Shown here: piece by piece, positions 48,047-60,318 of the stretch
Layout: every line of letters begins with the position of its first letter
Numbering within the stretch: the stretch's first letter is position 1
Source: Corella eumyota
Taxonomy: Eukaryota; Chordata; Ascidiacea; Phlebobranchia; Corellidae
DNA: 64,000 bases
Direction: 5' to 3'
Assembly (NCBI GenBank): GCA_963082875.1
Contig: OY720099.1
Span: 9,052,001 to 9,116,000 of the forward strand
Notes under the pieces: model-generated
Databases searched by the model: none
What the model was told of the DNA's origin: nothing
Seen by the model: only the letters and a program-made list of their open reading frames with translations
Program-made: the position numbers and the translations under genes

Positions 48047-51000
48047 CTATCTCATAACGTTGTCGTTTGTGCGTTCGGGCAAATTTCTTCCGCTAGTAGA
48101 GTTGTTGAAATTAGTCGGGTAACTTGCCACTTCTCGCTGTTTGAGCAGCAGTCCCTGACGTAATATCGAAATCTGGCGAAGAATTCGGTCCTGCCTTTCG
48201 TGCTGTTTTACAACATCAGCGTTCAATAGAGGGTCGTTATTAGGCTGGGAAAAATTTACAGAGACGTCACTTTTAATATTTGTGGTTTAGAAACTCTTTT
48301 ACATTACTTGGAAAAGACTTAAAATATTTAAATTTCATTCGCCAAATGCATAACTTATAGTGATAAAGAAGTGTGTTTAGTGAAAAAAAGTAATATTATA
48401 TAATTGACAACAATACTTGAATTTTTAATGTTTTCACAATTTATTTAGGAAATATAATATTAATAATTTATTAAACCTTTTTAACTTGATCTTGATTAGA
48501 GGGTTGTTGTTTATATTGGTTGGAGTGACTGTTCCATTGGTTGTTATTATTAGTTCTTACATCTGCAATAATCAAAAATATTTTAAAATACTGAATTACA
48601 ATTAAATAATTTTAAAAAAAAATTACACTGCCTTACTCATTACAATTCCCTATTGTTAAAATAATTGTTCTAAAATAATATTTTAACTGAATTAAAAAAA
48701 AACATACTACAATTCTAAAAAAAAAATCTTTAGTATTGTTTTATCCCCAAGGACTACTTTACGACCTAAACATATAGTAAAATTAATTACCCTGACCCAT
48801 TGGAAAACTCAAAAGCTCATGTAGTAAAGCAATAACCACTAAACCACGTTGTTGGTTACCTCAGTTATTTATGTACAACTAATCAAAACAAGTTTATTTA
48901 TAGAATCAAACATGTTTTTTAATTGTTAAAACATAATTTCCTTTAAGCTTTTGCTTCCAAATTGTATACTCACCAGAATGTGATCTAGAAGAAGGTTGGT
49001 TTGGGTTAAGGACATCTTCACTTCTGGTATATTCTACATACTCTATAGTATCAGGTACAGGGGATGTGGAGGAGTGTTTGTGAGATTTAAATTTCGCCTG
49101 GTCAGTTGTTACAGACATTGAAGTGTTTGATCTAATTAAAAAGTTGTGATTCTTTTGTTGGTGATTTTTAATTCTAAAATTGTTTAGCTATTTCATTTAA
49201 TATGTATATATATAGGTGTATCCACTAATATTACTAATAATCTTTATACAAAATGGACATATTCCTATTTACCAAAATTTAAAAAACTTGATTGTATTCT
49301 TTGTAGGGTTTAGGGTAAAAAAAGGTTAATAGAAAATGGCATTCAGGAATAGGGGTTTAAATAAAAAGCCTAATTAATAAAATAGTTATGGGTAATTTAA
49401 TTGACATGTGCTGTAAAAACTTCCTCATTGGAGCACACTGTAAAAAGAGTGATTTAACTACCTTTTTTTAGACTAAATTTTCCATAACCCTAATTTAGAT
49501 TACTTTTACTTTTTTGTGCTCCAAAAAAATTAGGACCGTTAAGTAAAAGAGAGACCGTCAAATTAAAAAATTCTCAAAGTTTAAATCTCATACCTTTCTT
49601 TAACATCATGATTTCCATGTTTATTGTTCTTGTTTGACTCTGAAGACCCAATCAATCGATGTCGAACAGCCGGTACAGGTGGCGATCGCGAGCGCTGGTT
49701 CTTTTGAGGGTTATTTCTAAACATGTGAGTAACAACAACGTTTTGTATAAAAGTTCATAATATTGATCATTTAAAACAAGAAATATGATTGTAAACAACA
49801 GCATACTTTGGTTTAAAAAAAATTTTTGTTAAAGTTTTAAATAGTTTTATTTTATTTTTTATTTAGATTCTTGGTTTGTTTTTACTTTCAAACCTATTTT
49901 GTCGAATGTTATTTTGATCATAAAGTTTGTTTTGCAGGGTTGGGATTGGAGGCGAGGGGGATCTCCCTCTATCGACATCTCTCTCGTTTCTGTTAAAAAA
50001 TAAGTCAATGCAAAAATAATTTTTTAAACATTCCCAACAAAAAACAAAAAATGATAAAAAATTGTACTGGTGAATTCTGTTATATATGAAAAAAAAGTTA
50101 TTTAAGGTTATTTACATAGGTTAAATTTATCTGGGAAATTTATTTCCTAACCTTCTTCTTATTGTTAATAATCTCTCCGGGTCATTTAATGCTTGCTGGT
50201 TTAGTAATTTTTCCTCCCTTCTTTGTCTGTTTAACTCATGTTTCTCTTTCCATTGAGCACCATTTACATATCTATATCATTATTACAAAATTAAACACAA
50301 TACAAAAATTAAAAATATATTTAAATGTTAAACTGCAAAAAAATAAATATTTGCTGCAAAAAAAAGTTAGTGGATGATATAAATATATGTGTAAATGCAA
50401 TATGCCTTTAAAATGAAAAAAGGCTGTTTGTAGTTCGTGAGTTAATTATTGTAGACATAAATTAGTTGCAAGTTGTGATTATATTACCTTTCTGAAGCAG
50501 GAACATAACTTTTCTTTTTCTTTCCTGCTCCCCATTTCGGTTTTGTTTTTTCCCTACGAGCTTCAACTCCAGTTGTTTCATTTCTGTCACTTGGGGACAC
50601 TCTTGAATATCGATCATATTGTGTTTTTTGTTTTCGTTCTTCATTTTTGCGGAATTTCCTGAAAAAATTTAAATATTTAATCAATTATCTTATAAATTAA
50701 TTAAAAATAATTTATTTTTAGAGTTATTGTTTAGATAATTTAAAAAAATTATAGCTGTTTTTTTTATAAAAACTAATATAATTATTTTTATAACAGCTAC
50801 ATGCTCTTATCTTTAAAACCTTGTTAGCTTACTTCTTTTTGTTTTGAGCTCTTCTGCCACTAGGGTAAGGTAGAGGGAGATATTCTGTGTCATCACTGCT
50901 GTCCAATAAAATATTTGAAAACATTCCTCCTTCTTCATTTTGCTCTGTATTAGTGTAAAACAACAGACATTTTTTAAAAAGTTTATAAGATTTAAATTAA

Positions 51001-54000
51001 AAAAGCATATTTGCAGCCAAAAAAATAAAAATAAAAAGAACACTTTTTATTAGGTATACTAAACCAAATAGATTTACTAATTTAACAAATAAATTATAAA
51101 AAACACTATATTACAATTAATTAAAAATAGCAATATAGTTTTTAACAGTGATATTTGAACTTTTTCCCATAGAGTTAATTTAAGTAAATAATCACACTTT
51201 AGATATTTGTAATTATGTTTTTACATTTACACATTAGGTAATTAAAGTTGCTAAAAGTTTTAAACCCAATAATTATAAACCATTACACCCCAAAGAGCTT
51301 ATAATAAGCTGGTAATAAAGTAATTACACCAAGGTTAAACGATGGGCATTGTAATTTGTGATTACAAATAAACTAAAAGAATTTTTTTAACCAGTTTTGA
51401 ACCCATGCTTTATTGTATAATTTTACAACATATATAGTAGTTTTCTTAATTAGACATATAAATTGAAAACAATGGTTTTTGTTTTTTTCAAAACCTGTTT
51501 TTTTTAAAAACGAAAATAGCTTATTAAATATATTAAGCCATTTCAAAATAAAACACAAAAATAGTACAACCAATATTTATAAAACATAGTAATACTGCAA
51601 AAATTTCCCATAAAAAAATTCATATTGAAAAAACATTTTTAAAATATAAAAAATATACTTAAATTTTATAACCCATAATGTTAAATAGGTAATTTTACCC
51701 GTCTGAACTGCTGTTTCAACAAGTGCATTTTTAAGTTGAGATTGGTTGAGTGATATCTCCAGTTTAATTGGCCCCTGACTAGAGTTGGCAAGTACACTTA
51801 CAGGAGAGTATTTTATTTGAGGTTCTGTCTGATATTGATGTTTACCTAATAATAAAAAATAACAATTTGTTATTCTCAGGTTTTTAGATTTGAATTTTTT
51901 GAATTTTTTTTCAACTGAAACATATTTTTTTGACTAAGAGTTTTAAAACATTTTTGTTCCTAATTTTTAATATTTTTATGTCATTGTTTAATCTTGTATT
52001 AATAAAATCCCTGTTAACTTTTACTTTATAAAATTAAACCATTTTGGTTGTCAATCTGTTCAAAGCTCCATGTTTCAAAAAAAAATCAGAAGTTATAAAT
52101 TTTTAAAACACAATGTAAAACACAAAAAATGAAAAAAAATTTTATTAGTCGTCTAAGAAATATAAAAAAAAGAAAAATTTTAAATATAATTAAAAAAATT
52201 AAAATATGAGATTTATAAATATATCAACAACTAAAACCAACTTGTTGAATGAAGTTCTGAAAAATCAATTGGAGGAACAAAATGATTTCTTTCCGGTGAC
52301 TTCTTTTGTACTTGCATGCTTGTATTTCTATATAAAATAAATTAATAAAATGGTAAGTTTCATTACTAAAAAAAAATGTAATAAGCTGTGTAATTAGTTA
52401 AAATGTTTCGATTAGTAATTTTGACATTTTAGTTAGGTGAAACCCAAAAAAAATCTATAAAAATAAGTTTTACTATCTATATACAATAAAGCTTAGTAAA
52501 AATGAATATATAAAGAGTGTATATATAAATACATGTATGTCTAATTTGCAGGGGTTCAAATTTTTAAAAAATAATGCAGTTTGTGGTGTGCAGTTAAATT
52601 ACCACCGGCAAATTTTAGTTGCGATTTGCAATTATATTATTAACTTAATCGTAGCCATTACAACAGGTAATTTACTAGTATAATAGTAAGAGTCTTAATA
52701 AATTAGTTGAAAAAAAACTTTTACATTTCAAGAGTGTGTTTATGAGTTTGCTCCAGCCTAGAAGTATCATGTCCTTTATCTCGAAGATGTTGCTGCCTCT
52801 TCTCAAATTTATCCTTCATCGCAGATGCTTTTGCTTCCTTCATCTGATTGTAAAGCTCTCTGGTTTGTCTTTCTCTTATTTCCTGATTTATAAAAAGTTA
52901 AAACAAGTTTTTTGAAGATTTTTTTTTTGATAAATTTATAACAACTAAAAAAAAAAAACATTTTTCAAAATTTTAAAATTATAAAAATCAATAAAAAATA
53001 TTGAACAAGCAAAAAAGATATTTTTTATAAAACAGATTCCCAACCTCCATTGCAGTTTGTTTGTTCTTTTCATAATCAAATTGTTTCTGCAAATTGTCCC
53101 TTTCCTCTTTTAGCTTTTTCTCCTCCTGCTCCTCCTCCCTTTTTCTTGCCTTTTCCACCTCCTCCTTGGCTCTCTTTTTCTCTTGGACTTGCTCTTCAAT
53201 TGCTCTCTAAGAAATATTATAGACAAAAAATTATAGTTTATTAGGAAAAATTGGCATTAACATGAAAATAAAATTAAACTAAATAATAAACTTAGGTAAC
53301 TTAAAATTACCAATTAAGATAAACTTGAAATTTACTTAAAAAAATTGAAACTTTCCAAAAAAATAAAATTAATTCAAAAAAAGACAATAAAACTTAGAAA
53401 AAAAACTTTACCCTGTGCTCATCTTGTTTCATTCTTCTCAGCTCAATTGCTTCAATTTGTGCAGGGTCCAACAAAGATGTCATAGTTCGAAGGTAATTCC
53501 CTTGTGTTGGGCCTACATCACTTCGCCCAATATTATCCTGGGAATCCCCTACTAGACCCCAACCACTAAAATAATAGCGTACCATAAATAAGGCAAAAGT
53601 TAACCCTTTAAAATAAGGTCGGTTCATACAAAGTTAAATTTGAGTTTTAAATACAAATACAATAAACATTTTAATTTTTTCATGTTGCTTATTTACCAGA
53701 CATAAGGCGGAATACATTTATTGCATTAATTTTTATTGCATAAAGAATACATGTATTTCCTTTTTGGAATCGTTAAATATTTTTAAAAACTAAAATTATA
53801 ACCCTTTTAATGACATTTGAATAACTTACCTTACAAATTTAAATTGTTGAATGTTTTTGTTGTCATTTACATTTAGCCATTTAAATAATATTTAAATAAA
53901 GTTGTTAGCAAATTTAAGTTGTTGAATAAATTAATGGTCAAATTTTTACCAACTCAAATAAATACGAAATAAAAAACAGTTGAATTTAAATATTCACTTA

Positions 54001-57000
54001 AGCTGCAAAAATTGGCATTTTAATGTAATGAAAAAAATGCTAAATATAAATTGCTCCATGTTGCTATTTATACAAATTATAAAAAGGTGTAACCACTTAC
54101 TTATTAGCATGCTTGGAAGGTGATGAATTGTCCAACGATTTATTTATAGAATTGTTGTTTAAATAATTCCGAGGAGAATCTTGATGTGCACTTGATGTGA
54201 CATGAAAGTTGCTTGGCGATAAACTACGCTTTAACCTTGAAAAGTTAATAGTAAAAACTAAGATGCTTCCAAAAAAAAAAAAATTTAAAAAAAATTTGAA
54301 TTGGTAATAAAACACTTAATTAGGAAACATAATTCAAATCTTTTAAAAATACATTATAGAAATGTTATATGCTACAATATAAATAAATTGATTTTGTATT
54401 TATTTTGCTATTACAAAAAATAATCTTATAATCCTTTAAAATCTCCCTTTTATAAAATTAATCCAACAAAATTCAAGCTATGAGGTACAATTGAAATAAA
54501 AACTGTTAAAAAAAATGTTGCACAAAATTAAATTAAAAATACAGATATTAACTCAGTTTAATATAGTTGTAATGAGCATATAAAAATACTGGGTTAACTA
54601 AACCAAAAACCAAATAGGTAATAAACAAAATAGGTATAATCTAAACATACTGAACAGGGGGTTGCATAGTTTCAAAATGTCGAGCCCAAACAGCATCATC
54701 TTGTGGCTGCTTATTCTCGAGTTTACTTTTATTCTGATCCCTCTTTTGCTCCTGCATCTGTTTTTCCAGCTCCTCTCTCCATCTTAACAAAATTTAAAAT
54801 TTAGAATATAAATTTATAAATCAAAATTAGCAAAAAATGTAATATTGAAAATCAACAGTAGTATAAAGTTATTTTTACAATTTAAAACAGACTATAGGCA
54901 ACATGTATATACAAAAAAATTGAGATAAATGAGGAAAATATTACACACTGACCTTTTTTGTTCTTGTCTCTTTTTGGCACTAAAAGCATGATCACGAGGA
55001 GCAGCTTCTCCTAAAAAAAAAGATGACCTTATAGCAGCCGGAAGATTTCCATGAATGTTTTCCACATTTAATGAAGATTTCGATTGCTCTTCTGTGTGAG
55101 AATAATAAAAAAATTGTAATAACCTTTTTTATTTTTTAACAAATATTTAATTTAAAGATCGCAGATTTTTTAAAGTTTTAGTACAACGTGGGTGTGTTTT
55201 AAGCTACTTTTCTTAGTTATCCAAGTCCACTTCTTTTTTAAGTATTTTACAATAAATTAAGTCTTGTTTATAACTCAGCACTAAATCAACCTTAGTTAAA
55301 TTCCTTATTGTTTGGCAATTACACTACTTACTTTAGTTTTTTTTACCCTTTTTATCATTATTATTCTTTTTTAATATTGAACATTATCTGATATCCCACC
55401 TAAGTAATTTGTTCTTGTTTCAAATTTTTTTTCAATTAAAAGTTTTTTTCGTAAACAAATAAATATGGATAAAAAAAAATTTTTAATGCTTTTTATTTTT
55501 TTATTGTTGTTGCTATAAAAGTCTTTGAGACTTATTGGCTCAAATACAAACAAGCTATTGCATGTCTGGTTATAAAAATAATCTAAAAAAGTGTCACTCA
55601 CTAAAAAAAGTCTTACCTTTTTGACTATCATTAGGACGATGTGCTAACTTTGCTGAACTAGGTGCAGAGTTATTTGGATTTAATTTGATGTCACTTTTGT
55701 TTTGAGTACTGTCAGGTCCAATAGAAGCTGATTTTATTTGTTTGTTTAATTGTTTTTTTTCATTTTCCAACTAAATATTTAAAAGCATTAGACAAAGTAA
55801 TTTTATCTGACACTTAAAATAATTTGATTTTTGAAAAAAATGATTTTACCTTTTTATTATTTTCAACTTGTTCGTTAAGATCCAAAATCCATTGTTTTCT
55901 TCTTTGCTCAATTCGAGATTTTTCCCGATCCCTTGTTCCAAATCCTCCAAGTGTTCCAGATAAATTTTCCTTTTTAGTGACTGGCGAAGTTGCTAAGTCA
56001 TCATTTTTCTTTGACCCGTCAGTTTTTTTTTTCTTGTCATCTAAATTAATAAATTGTTGTTATGATGTGCAAGTATTTAAACAACAGAAGTGTGCAGAAA
56101 TAAAATTTCTAAATAATTTTTTTATATTGTTTTTTTGTATATATAATCAGTAATTCTATCTACAACATAAATTTTTATAATCTTATAAATAAACTCACCT
56201 TTTTCTTTATCTTCTTCTTCATTATCTTTGTCATTATCTTTCTTTTTTTTACCATCCCTTTTTAACAATTTTTTAATAGTTTCTTCATTATTATTATCAA
56301 CACTTGATACATCAGACCCCTTTTCATCATCTGACAAATCCAAACCTGGAACCGAAGTAGGTTCAACATTCTGGGCGGGTTCAGTTGATGATCGCAAGCT
56401 ACTTTCAGATTTTTTTAAATTTTTTGACTTTTTGTCTTTGGTAATCACTTCAGCAAGATCTATATCTTGTTTGGTTTTAACTAAACTTAAAATGGTGGTG
56501 AGCTGACCTTGAGTCAAGGTTACATATTTCGTATCAACATGAGCAGTAACATCAGACTGTTTCGATGATTTCCGTTTGCTGTTTGAGTTGTTTAGGTTTG
56601 CTGAAACTTTCCTAATGTTTTTGTTTTGTTTTGACCTGCTTTTTATTTCCGAAATCTCTGGGTTTTTGTTCTGGTTTAATTTATTGTCAGATTCAACTTG
56701 AACATTGTCGTTTATAAAAACAATGCTGTCTTCCTTCTTCTTATCAACCTTTTCTTTACTTTTATTGTTAGTTGGCCGATTTTGATCATTTTTTTTTTCC
56801 TCGCCAACTATTTCTGGCTGTATTCTTTTACGAGAATAATTGGCGTTTTTTTTGTTGTTAAAATTATTGTTTATTTGTTTTCTATTGTTTGCAACAAAAT
56901 TTTGCGATTTCGGTTTAAATTTTCCTTTTTGAGATCCTAATTTATGCTCACTGTTTGGTATAAGGTAAATTCCAGGCATGGACTTGCCGTTAATGGTACG

Positions 57001-57209
57001 AGAATGTAATGTTAATCCATCCCTTAATAAATAAAGTAATAATAAAAAAAGGAATATTTAAGGCAAACCGATATTTGCCGATTTTTAGCGATTTATTATA
57101 TAAAATAAACAAACAAAAAAAGTAATTAAACAACTCGCCAGTGCACTAAAAACCTAACTAAAACTTACCCGATTTCCATTTCTCCAGGTGGTTTTATATC
57201 AATTCTCAT
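48047..57209 (-). CDS. CCDC66: Coiled-coil domain-containing protein 66
   Basis: Microtubule-binding protein of centrosomes, centriolar satellites and cilia in vertebrates. Twenty minus-strand exons: 57169-57209, 56199-57022, 55850-56040, 55617-55770, 54953-55091, 54651-54782, 54101-54235, 53412-53565, 53045-53206, 52725-52882, 52242-52327, 51699-51845, 50833-50944, 50488-50658, 50152-50271, 49894-49989, 49594-49716, 48974-49131, 48477-48562, 48047-48244; they join in phase to 1128 residues (human about 950). Family landmarks in order: GDGLTLHSRTINGK at the start, LTQGQL (183-188), RRKQWILDLNEQVE, WREELEKQ, NYLRTMTSLLDPAQIE (562-577), a long charged coiled coil, KGHDTSRLEQ, VETAVQT, KKSYVPASER (about 860-869), and the C-terminal PNNDPLLNADVVKQ and LRQGLLLKQRE. 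Both termini match the human protein, so the model is essentially complete. The extra length is a Lys/Asn-rich N-terminal region. Earlier methionine unlikely; the first exon opens directly with MRIDIKPPGEMEIG. Confidence 0.95.
48795..48862 (-). repeat. tRNA-like fragment in a CCDC66 intron
   Basis: On the minus strand ACGTGGTTTAGTGGTTATTG matches a tRNA A box very well; the B-box side is degraded (GAGTTTTCCAATGG). Probably a decayed SINE head. Confidence 0.4.
49530..49571. repeat. GACCGTAAAGTA repeat in a CCDC66 intron
   Basis: TAGGACCGTTAAGTAAAAGA then GAGACCGTCAAATTAAAAAA: two adjacent units of the repeat also found in KANK and SLC22 introns. Confidence 0.55.
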
Positions 57210-60200
57210 AAAAAATCTAACAAAATACGGTAGCAAAAAGTTGGATTTTTAAAGTATTTCGGTTTGTTATTTTGTTGCTATTCACGCTGTGTTTAAACAG
57301 TAAAACAACAGTTATAACCGATTTTCGATTAAAGTTGCTAAGAAGCAAACTTTCATCCTAAATTTTATAGGTAAAATTGTATGTCACACAAAAATATAAA
57401 AACATTAGGCAAAAAAAAATTTAAAAAAATATATATATATTTTTTATTTGAATTTTTTTTTAAAAAGCGAAAAAAAATGTTTTACTTAATTTTATAAAAA
57501 TTCCTAGAAATAAGGTACCTATAACGTTTTGGGCCAATTTAACTTTAAAACAACAAAATTTTATATTAATTAAAAAATTTATATTAATTAAGGCTTGTTC
57601 AATATTACATTATTATGTACAAAACAGTGCACTAAAAATATATGTAAACCCATTCACAAAGTCAAACAATTAACTTTGGTGCGATTCATACCAATGATTT
57701 GCACTTCATATTTTTTATATATATAAATACCCTTTAATAAATTAAATTTTTGTTTTAATTCTAAAAATCTTCTTTTCAGTATATTAAGTTATTAAAAAAA
57801 TAACTATTTCAATTCAAAATTTGACTTCATCGTTTTTGGCCGATACGAGAGGATAGCGAGAAAAGAGAAATGTGGGTTAAGATATCTTTTCCCATAACAG
57901 CATCAAAAACGACGCGTTCAAAATTGATTAACTTCCAAACGCTGTCATAAATTAAACATATTCATATCGCGTCTATATATAAGACATCAAAATCACAATA
58001 AAGTGGTTTCGGCCATCTGCCTACAAATGTTTGCTAGCAGGCGATCATTCGTCATTTTAAAGCCGAAAAGAGCTAGAATCCCACGAGTGCAAAAAAGCCA
58101 TAAATCAACGCCATGTTATTGCACTATGGGAAACGAATCAAGACGAAAGAGCGTTGGCAACGGCAAATTAACACCAAATCGAGCCTATTTGTGATGACGT
58201 AAAATAACAAAGTCCGTGTTACAATTTCTAGGCCTGTCTCCGCGTTTGAGATATTTTGATAGGACGATAGATTAGCGTTGCTTGGCATAATCGTGTTTCT
58301 GCCAAATAAGGTAATATTAGATTTTTAAAACTTTTAAGTGTTGCTTTTCTAATATTCTTGTTACTTATCCAGTTACATTTTTTATAAGTTTATTTTTTAA
58401 AGTTATTACTTTATAAAGTATTTTGTTATTACATTATATATATTTTTTTACGCTAAACAATATGAAAACTTTAAAATATCAACAACGAAAATTTAACTTT
58501 TGTTTAATTCGTTTTTTTAATTTTACAATATGGCCGAACTGGGTTTTATTACCCTGTAAATGAATTAAAAAATATATTTTATTTACAAAAAATTTAAATC
58601 CGTTAGCACCAAAAAGCTTTTAAAAACTCGCCAAAACTTTGAATTAATTTGAATCGAAAAGAAACGCCAAAAAATTCGTCGGTCAATTAAATTTCAAAGT
58701 GCGAAATCAAATATAGATTTATCGAAGACCTATATTAAGAGAATACGGATTTTGACGAATTACCACATTCAATATTTATATTCATTTAGCACCAAAATCA
58801 CGTCATTCGCAATTTGTGCAAACCGAAAAATCGAAGCGACCATAAGACTTTCTAATGAGCAATGCGCTAAATGGACCATTTACGTTAATTTTTAAATATT
58901 AAGATCGAAAAGTTGAGATTTAAACTTTTACTTTCCTATTTTTGCGTTAACATAAAACTAACAGAAAAGACAATTTTATAGATAGGCGTTAAAATGATTT
59001 AAATTTTTTTTTTAAATGAATTAATAAACTTTTAATAAAAAATACTAAAGTACAATTTAATAGAAAAAGTATGAAGAGAAATTTAACTCTGCACATAAAT
59101 TATCTTTTTTAAATTTCTATATTGTATTTTGTTTAAATAAAATATTATAGTCAATAAATATATTTAAGTTTATCTAACGTTTTAACAAAAAATAAAATTT
59201 TCACTTCTCTATAAAGTAAAAAGTTTTTTTAATTTGATAAAATGTATTAGTGCAAAATTTGTAAGTTTGGTTTTCACACTTTTTTTAAAAAAATTTTATA
59301 TCAAATTTAATTTATTTTAAATTTAATGTAATTTTTAAATAAAAGTGTCGTTTACACTATTTAATCATTTTTAAAGTAATCGGGGGAGTTATATAAATTT
59401 CAGTTTTTAATAAATCAATAAAAAAATTGCAAAACGACAATTTTATTTTGCAAATTTTTCCGCTTATTTTATTCACAAAAAAACATCGCTTAAAACGCCA
59501 TTTACTTTAAAGACCCGCAAATCAATTGCTTTTAAAATTGTAAAGAAGCGTTATAATTTGTCGGCTTAAGTCCAAATAAAAACAATTTTCCCCAGCGAAA
59601 TATTCATCGACGGGAAAGCGATTTTTTACTTTGTGCCTGCTTGAAGTAAGGCCTGATGCTGCGCTGTCAAATGCGCTGACGACTTAATATTATCGCCGCC
59701 TTTGTAAGTACGAATGTTACATTGTATTTAAACGAAAGCGTACACGACGATTCGTTATGCACCGTCTGCGAGCATCGTATCAGCACATGAATTGATTTCT
59801 CGCCGATTTTACACTCTTGTAAATAGCGCAACATTTAACATGCTGTTTATGACTTATTAGATGTACTTTGACAGCGCACTAGCATATGTGAGCTTTACAG
59901 GCACCCCTTTAAATGAAAAATCAATTTGAATCGTTCCTTCTTTTCTCTTGCCGAGTATATATCATTTAAGGTGTATTGATAGCATTAATTTAGTAGCGTT
60001 TTGCGTTGATCATAAAAACAAATTTGCGAGTAAGAAAAAGGCTCCCTGATTTGAGAGATAAATATCTAATGGAATAAAATAAGACTTAGTGACAAGGTTA
60101 GGCAGTAAATGAACAAGTGACTGTGCGTTAAACAGACTAAGAAAGCTATAAGCGTAATTTAACCTTAAAATATATTTTCATTACAGTTTTTCAAAATTTA

Positions 60201-60318
60201 TTGTTAAAATAAAAGTTATCTAGAGCGAACTTTCAATTCACGAGCCAAGATATATATATATATATATATTTTCAATTTGTTAACTTTATTATTTAGATTT
60301 TATTTAACCAAGTAAAGA
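57210..60318. other. CCDC66-Hmx head-to-head regulatory spacer
   Basis: 3.1 kb with no recognised exon; an open frame at 58003-58194 has no support. Very AT-rich tracts alternate with blocks of mixed composition at about 57830-58290 and 59560-60060, which stand out from the surrounding sequence and are candidate cis-regulatory blocks for Hmx (developmental) and CCDC66 (near 57.2 kb). A TA microsatellite is at 60250-60269 and a possible splice acceptor (TTATTATTTAG) ends at 60296, 22 bp before the Hmx start. Confidence 0.5.
60250..60269. repeat. TA microsatellite upstream of Hmx
   Basis: About ten TA units immediately before the Hmx 5' leader. Similar short TA runs occur at 21745-21760, 26837-26853 and 61350-61365. 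Confidence 0.8.

Noticed and set aside
58003-58194. 63-codon open frame upstream of Hmx
   Set aside because: No proper ATG start and no family; the composition is better explained by a regulatory block.
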